DNA from: JAFARZ01 sp035651595
GTDB taxonomy: Bacteria > Actinomycetota > Actinomycetes > Streptosporangiales > Streptosporangiaceae
Direction of reading: 5' to 3'
Assembly (NCBI GenBank): GCA_035651595.1
Contig: DASRFJ010000069.1
Coordinates: 1-41,510, forward strand
DNA: 41,510 nucleotides
Shown here: positions 37,208 through 41,510 of the stretch, piece by piece
Numbering within the stretch: the first letter of the stretch is position 1
Layout of the letters: each line of letters begins with the position of its first letter
The notes under the pieces: model-generated
Database searches by the model: none
The model's input: only the letters and a program-made list of their open reading frames with translations
Told to the model about the DNA's origin: nothing
Made by a program: the position numbers and the translations under genes

Positions 37208-40033
37208 TTACTTATCCCGCTTTATCGGGCGTAGCCAGAACGGCATCGCTTTCTCCCCACCGTCCGTGCTTGTCCCGGACGGCTGGCCGTCGGAAGGCGT
37301 TGCCTCTTGTCCGCTCAGCCCGCCGCCGGAACGGGCCGGTCCGGAGCCCGGCCACGGAGCCGGCCCGGACCCGCCGCCGCCGGACAGCGGCGGAGCCGCT
37401 CCCCTGCTCGGCGAGGATCCGGAACGGGACCGCGCCGCGGCGCGCCCCGCGCCGCGCGACCACCCGGACGCCGCGGCACCAGACCCGCCGCCGAACAACC
37501 CAGACCCCGACCCGCCAGACCCCGACCCGCCGCCGGAACCGCTCGAACTCGACCCGCCCGAGCCGGATCCGCCAGAGCCCGACCCGCCGCCGGAACCAGC
37601 GCCGCTCCGCCCGCCGCCGCTCCGCCCGCCGCCGAAGAAGCCGCCCGATCGGCCGCCACCGCCACCGGCCAGGCCGCCGGAACCGGAGCCGCCACCCGCG
37701 AGCCCGCCAGAGCCGCCGGAACCGGACCCGCCGCCGGCCAGGCCGCCGGAACCGCTGCGGACCAGCCCGCCCGCGCCGCCGGCCAGGCCGCCAGAGCCGC
37801 TACCAGCAAACCCGCCGGACCCGCCGGCCAGGCCGGACGTGCCGGACACGCCACCGGAGGCGCTACCCACAGGCCCGCTGGAACCTGATCGGCCGGTACG
37901 GGTGCCGGGCCAGCGGCTTGAGCCGGTGCCGCCTCGCGCGGGCAGTTCGAGCGGGGGCGCGGTGCGGCCGCTGGCGTCCGCCGCCTCCGTCGCGGCCCGG
38001 GTTCGCGCGGAGCCCCCGCCGCCAAGCGCGGGCCGTCCGCCGTTCTGCCCTGAGCCATCGCCCTCACCGTCGGACGCGGGCGGCGAGTCGGCCCGCAGGC
38101 GGCCCGCATAGGCGGCGCCCGCCGTGGTTCCGGCCGACTCGGCGCCTTGCTCGGTTCCGCCTCGGGCACCGGCCGCGGCAGCGGCGGCTCCCGCCGCCGC
38201 GCCCACCCCGGCAGCGACCGTGCCGGCCGCGAGTGCCGCGGCCTGGCCCGGGTTACGGCGCGCCCAGCGGGCCGCCCGGTAGCCGGGGATTACGCTCGCC
38301 GCGCTGACCGTGGACCGGCGGAACGAGTCGCTGGCTTCGCGCAGGCTGATGTCGGACCGCTCCTGGGAGCCGATCGTGCCGTAGCCGACCGCGGAGAACA
38401 GGTGCTGGAACGGCTTGCGGTAGATGAATACGGTGACCGTGACGAGCGCGATCATCAGGATCTTCAGCGCCCACGGCAGCACCGTGTCGGCGGTGCCCAT
38501 GATCAGCGAATAGCAGTACAGCAGCACGCTGAGCACCATCGCTATCGCCACCTGTTTCATCAGGACACCGACGAGCATCTCGAACCACCGGATCGCGATG
38601 ATCCGGCCGAATCCGGGATGGGTGCCGATGATGAGGAAGAACGGCCCGGCGACGAGCAGCAGCAGGAAGCCGAGCTTGAGCACGATGAGGGTGAGCGCGA
38701 TCAGCAGGATCAGCAGGCCCGCCACCAGCGCGGCGAAGATCGCCGCGAACGCGATCTCCAGCCGGGTCGTCCACTGGTTCCCCTGGAACAGCGGGTATAT
38801 CCCCGGGTTGTTCGCTTTGATCTGGGCCGCGATGCCGCTGTACGTGTCCTGTTTCGCGGTGATCAGCGCAGTCGACGGGGTTTCGTTGGACGCGATCGCC
38901 TGCGCCCATATCAACTGCCGGCCGTACTGGTTCACCACCGTCTGCGGGCCGTTGCCGGTGGTGGCGAACTGGGTGGTGCCCAGCTCGCCGTACAGCCAGG
39001 GCTTGCAGACCAGCACGGACCACAGCTCGTCGGCGTTCTGGTCCACCAGCCCGTTGCCGGAGGCGAAGTTGTAGTTGGCGGTCACGCTCTGCCGGTCACC
39101 GGCCTGAACCGGCAGGCAGTCACTGCCGCCCGGGCTGGGCAGCTTCGCGAACGCGGTGTTGAGCACCTGCGTGACGCCGTTGGACACGGTGCTGCCGACG
39201 CCGGTGAAGTCGGCCGGCTTGCCGATCAGCGCGATTGCCGCGGTGGCGGCCACCACCATCCACAGGGTGCCCTCGATCGTCCGCGTGGCCCGCTTGCGGA
39301 CCAGGCCCTGCCACGCCAGCCAGACCGCGCCGAGCAGCACGACCGGCGCCAGGTACGGGAAGTAGATCGCGTTGCCGAGCGCGCTGATCAGCCGGTCCAC
39401 CGCGTTGCGCAGCCAGGTGAGGATGTTGTCGCCGGCCGCGGACTGGTACACGGTGATCGTGACCCGGTCCATCGCCTTCGCCGCGTCGAACACCATCCCC
39501 GCGACGTTGTTGCCGACCAGCGAGGTCATGTCGGAGCACTGCATGTCGTGCGCCGCCCAGTACTGCCCGGCCACGCCGTAGTTGTCGTACAGCGTCTTGC
39601 CGCCCGCCGCGCTCTGCGGCGGCTCGATCATCGAGTTCAGCCCGCCGGTCGCCTGCTCCGGCTGGGGCACCGACGGCTGGCAGATGTTGTTCAGGTCGCC
39701 GATGATCCCCGACGACCCGGCAGCACAGAGTCCGACCAGGCCGCCGATGTCGCCGATGCCCGGCACCTGACAGACTCCGCCCGGCTCTTTCAGGCTAACC
39801 CGAGATTCCAGTGTGGCCGGTGTGACCGGCGTTACGATGGCTGCGGGTCGGCTCTGCTGATTGACACGGTCTAGTGGGCGCGATTGCGCAATTGACACAC
39901 TGGGGGCGGACGCCGGGGCTGGCGTGGACGCCAGGGCGGGAGCTGCGAATGCCAGAATGGCCCCCGTGCTCAGCAGGGCTGCGGCGCACCATTGCGCGAG
40001 CCTGCGCGAGGACGGGGAGCGGGGGTTGAACAT
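37208..40033 (-). CDS. VirB6/TrbL-like polytopic membrane protein with Gly-Ser tail
   Basis: This 941-residue protein has a signal peptide (residues 10-36). About 200 exported residues with several Cys follow, then a first pair of membrane helices (about 220-275) and a second exported loop to about 405. A cluster of five or six helices comes next (about 408-550), and then a cytoplasmic C-terminal 350 residues that are almost entirely Gly/Ser/Ala (about 600-910). The topology fits VirB6-like channel components of actinobacterial type IV secretion-like systems. The tail is encoded by short CCGCCGGA-type repeats (37470-37860) and is probably disordered. It lies 11 bp from the next gene. Confidence 0.75.
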   Translation of the reverse strand: MFNPRSPSSRRLAQWCAAALLSTGAILAFAAPALASTPAPASAPSVSIAQSRPLDRVNQQSRPAAIVTPVTPATLESRVSLKEPGGVCQVPGIGDIGGLVGLCAAGSSGIIGDLNNICQPSVPQPEQATGGLNSMIEPPQSAAGGKTLYDNYGVAGQYWAAHDMQCSDMTSLVGNNVAGMVFDAAKAMDRVTITVYQSAAGDNILTWLRNAVDRLISALGNAIYFPYLAPVVLLGAVWLAWQGLVRKRATRTIEGTLWMVVAATAAIALIGKPADFTGVGSTVSNGVTQVLNTAFAKLPSPGGSDCLPVQAGDRQSVTANYNFASGNGLVDQNADELWSVLVCKPWLYGELGTTQFATTGNGPQTVVNQYGRQLIWAQAIASNETPSTALITAKQDTYSGIAAQIKANNPGIYPLFQGNQWTTRLEIAFAAIFAALVAGLLILLIALTLIVLKLGFLLLLVAGPFFLIIGTHPGFGRIIAIRWFEMLVGVLMKQVAIAMVLSVLLYCYSLIMGTADTVLPWALKILMIALVTVTVFIYRKPFQHLFSAVGYGTIGSQERSDISLREASDSFRRSTVSAASVIPGYRAARWARRNPGQAAALAAGTVAAGVGAAAGAAAAAAGARGGTEQGAESAGTTAGAAYAGRLRADSPPASDGEGDGSGQNGGRPALGGGGSARTRAATEAADASGRTAPPLELPARGGTGSSRWPGTRTGRSGSSGPVGSASGGVSGTSGLAGGSGGFAGSGSGGLAGGAGGLVRSGSGGLAGGGSGSGGSGGLAGGGSGSGGLAGGGGGRSGGFFGGGRSGGGRSGAGSGGGSGSGGSGSGGSSSSGSGGGSGSGGSGSGLFGGGSGAAASGWSRGAGRAAARSRSGSSPSRGAAPPLSGGGGSGPAPWPGSGPARSGGGLSGQEATPSDGQPSGTSTDGGEKAMPFWLRPIKRDK

Positions 40034-40056
40034 CTAGAGGGCTCCGGGTTCTGCGG

Positions 40057-41510
40057 TTAGGTACTTACCGCCGGCTGAGACCTGGCGCCGGGGGCGGGGG
40101 CGTTGACGTTACGGGGACGGGCGCGGGTCGGATTGGTGTCGATCCAGTCGCGCAGTTCCTCGGAAACCAGGTCGATGCCGATCCGGCCCGCCCGGTCGTC
40201 GAGGTCGCGGAAAATACACTCGCCGTTGCCGAGCGCGCGGAGCACTGCTTTGTGCTCGTCGGTCGGCGCGACGCCAAGCAGGGACATGACGTTGGCCACC
40301 TCGCCGCGCTCGGTGGACCGGAACGCGAACACGCTGGACAGGCAGTTCGTCACCTGTTCGTTCAGCAGGTCGCCGGCGTTCTGTGAGACGAGGATCAGTG
40401 CGGTGTTGCGGGACCGGCCCATCCTGGAGACCTCGGGCACCAGCTTGGCGCCCTCCGGGGTCGACGTGATCGCCCACGCCTCGTCGAGGAAGATCGCCTT
40501 CGGGATGGAGCGGTCTATGCCGTTCAGCAGCTTTCGGGCGAACTGCGACACCAGGTAGAGCAGGGCCACGGACAGCCGCTGCTCATAGGAGTAGTCGTCC
40601 CGGGAGATCGTGGTGTCCGGCAGCGTCAGCCCGGCCAGCGTGAACACCGTGGTCCAGCCCTCGGCGTCGATCTGCTGCCCGACCGAAGGCGCGAAGCACA
40701 GCCGGGCCAGCTTCATCTCCGAGATCGACCGCATGACCGCGCCGGTGTTCTTCCACGCCGGGTCTTCGGACTCCTCCAGATAGCGGACCACCTTGCCGAG
40801 GCTGGGCCGGTCGGTGCCGGCCACCGCGCCGACCGCCTGGATCATCGCGCTCTCCCGCTCCTCGCTCATCCGGGGCAGCAGCAGCCGGAGCGTCTCGGTG
40901 GCCATCGTCCGCTTCTCGGCGAGGTCCATCCCGAAGGAGAACGGGTCAAGCAGCCCCGGCGCGGCCGAGTTCAGCGGAAGGACCCGGGCCTTTCTGCCCT
41001 GCATTTTGAGGTACTCGACCAGCGACTCGGCGTCGCCCTTGGGGTCGATCACCGCCACCGTGGCCCCGCGCAGCGCGAGCTGGTAGATCAGCAGCATGGC
41101 CAGCGTCGTCTTCCCGGCGCCCGGCTCGCCGGTGACGGCGACCGCGGTGGGCCGGTTGCGGGCCGCGGCGAGCAGCGGGTCGAAGTGCACGATGGACCGC
41201 GCCCGGCCCAGCGTCTCGCCGATGTAAGGCCCGACCCAGCCGACGCTCCCGTCGAGGCGGTCACCGAGCTCCACGGTCGCCGTCGGCATGCCCCCGGCGA
41301 TGGTGTAAAGCGGCTGGCGCTGCACGTAGGAGTTCAGCCGGATCCGCTCGCCGGGCAGCGACTCGCACAGCAGCGAGAACTGGTCGCCGGTGGAGTTGAC
41401 CACGTCGACGCCGATGTCCCGGTAGTGCTCGACCAGCGCCTCCACCCGGCGGACGCACAGGTCTTTGGTCGGCGCGGTCACGATCAGCCGGTGCCAGCCG
41501 TAGACGAAGG
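40057..41510 (-). CDS. VirB4/TraC-like ATPase, partial at the window edge
   Basis: The N-terminal part lies beyond the window; the frame is open to 41510. The visible 484 codons hold the motor domain: Walker A TGEPGAGKTT, VAVIDPKGDAESLVEYL, Walker B KAIFLDEAWAI, and ILVSQNAGDLL, all typical of VirB4-class secretion ATPases. These drive substrate export or pilus assembly. It is the first gene of the cluster seen here, followed by the VirB6-like gene after 23 bp. A coupling protein and relaxase, if present, would be outside the window. Confidence 0.87.
   Translation of the reverse strand, partial: FVYGWHRLIVTAPTKDLCVRRVEALVEHYRDIGVDVVNSTGDQFSLLCESLPGERIRLNSYVQRQPLYTIAGGMPTATVELGDRLDGSVGWVGPYIGETLGRARSIVHFDPLLAAARNRPTAVAVTGEPGAGKTTLAMLLIYQLALRGATVAVIDPKGDAESLVEYLKMQGRKARVLPLNSAAPGLLDPFSFGMDLAEKRTMATETLRLLLPRMSEERESAMIQAVGAVAGTDRPSLGKVVRYLEESEDPAWKNTGAVMRSISEMKLARLCFAPSVGQQIDAEGWTTVFTLAGLTLPDTTISRDDYSYEQRLSVALLYLVSQFARKLLNGIDRSIPKAIFLDEAWAITSTPEGAKLVPEVSRMGRSRNTALILVSQNAGDLLNEQVTNCLSSVFAFRSTERGEVANVMSLLGVAPTDEHKAVLRALGNGECIFRDLDDRAGRIGIDLVSEELRDWIDTNPTRARPRNVNAPAPGARSQPAVST

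Noticed and set aside
37208..37900. Repeat tract at the end of the VirB6-like gene as a CRISPR or satellite array
   Set aside because: Units are irregular and follow codon triplets for Gly-Ser; it is coding low complexity without spacers.

Overview
The window is GC-rich DNA from a mycothiol-producing actinobacterium. Markers are a SigR/RsrA redox sigma pair, a WhiB7-type regulator, mycoredoxin, an ANTAR protein and GTG/TTG-rich starts. The gene neighbourhood sigR-rsrA / aroA / rsgA / hisN and uvrD2-like / mycoredoxin / whiB7 is familiar from Streptomyces-type chromosomes. The dispersed repeats and several unfamiliar genes suggest another lineage, perhaps Streptosporangiales-like (inference only).

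Layout. 1-3761 (+): a DUF3311 plus SSS-family monocarboxylate transporter pair behind a GTCAC-rich operator, then an IlvG-like ThDP enzyme. 3764-9874 (-): a Tat-exported DyP-like protein, a free biotin carrier protein and biotin carboxylase, and two membrane HD/HD-GYP signalling proteins, with an unannotated 28-codon ORF upstream. 10231-11312 (-): rsrA and sigR behind a SigR-type promoter. 11333-15699: a SAM methyltransferase that overlaps dksA/traR antisense, a YedK-type DNA-protein crosslink protein, aroA and rsgA. 16038-18056: a small Cys-Tyr protein, a DUF2087 protein, hisN and a CBS protein. 18058-24021 (+): a tightly packed block of two paralogous unknown proteins, a third unknown, a MoxR ATPase and a metallopeptidase-like/VWA protein. 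24008-28157 (+): DUF1275, peptide deformylase, a ThiF/TOMM-like protein and an ABC1 kinase. 28202-32330 (-): a small basic protein, whiB7 with its leader, tesB and a UvrD2-like helicase. 32416-34617 (+): mycoredoxin, ANTAR, and a cytosine methyltransferase with a C-terminal winged helix. 34647-41510 (-): a small protein, then a type IV secretion-like cluster (NlpC/P60, VirB8-like, VirB6-like, VirB4-like) that runs off the right edge.

The strongest unexpected signals are two. First, the whiB7 leader contains a 128-codon ORF with a good Shine-Dalgarno. Its last codons (29177-29193) can pair with the first arm of a 14-bp terminator hairpin, a textbook arrangement for ribosome-controlled attenuation. 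Second, a 305-bp non-coding element with 14-bp terminal inverted repeats has inserted exactly in the GAT loop of a REP-like palindrome and duplicated GAT. Intact palindromes of this kind lie at 15.85 kb and 35.27 kb, and a diverged second copy of the element at 5.3-5.5 kb keeps the same internal hairpin with a compensatory base change. Redox control is a third theme: SigR-type promoter motifs lie before sigR and before the mycoredoxin gene.

No rRNA, tRNA, CRISPR array or complete transposase was found. Long open frames antisense to the genes were treated as high-GC shadows.
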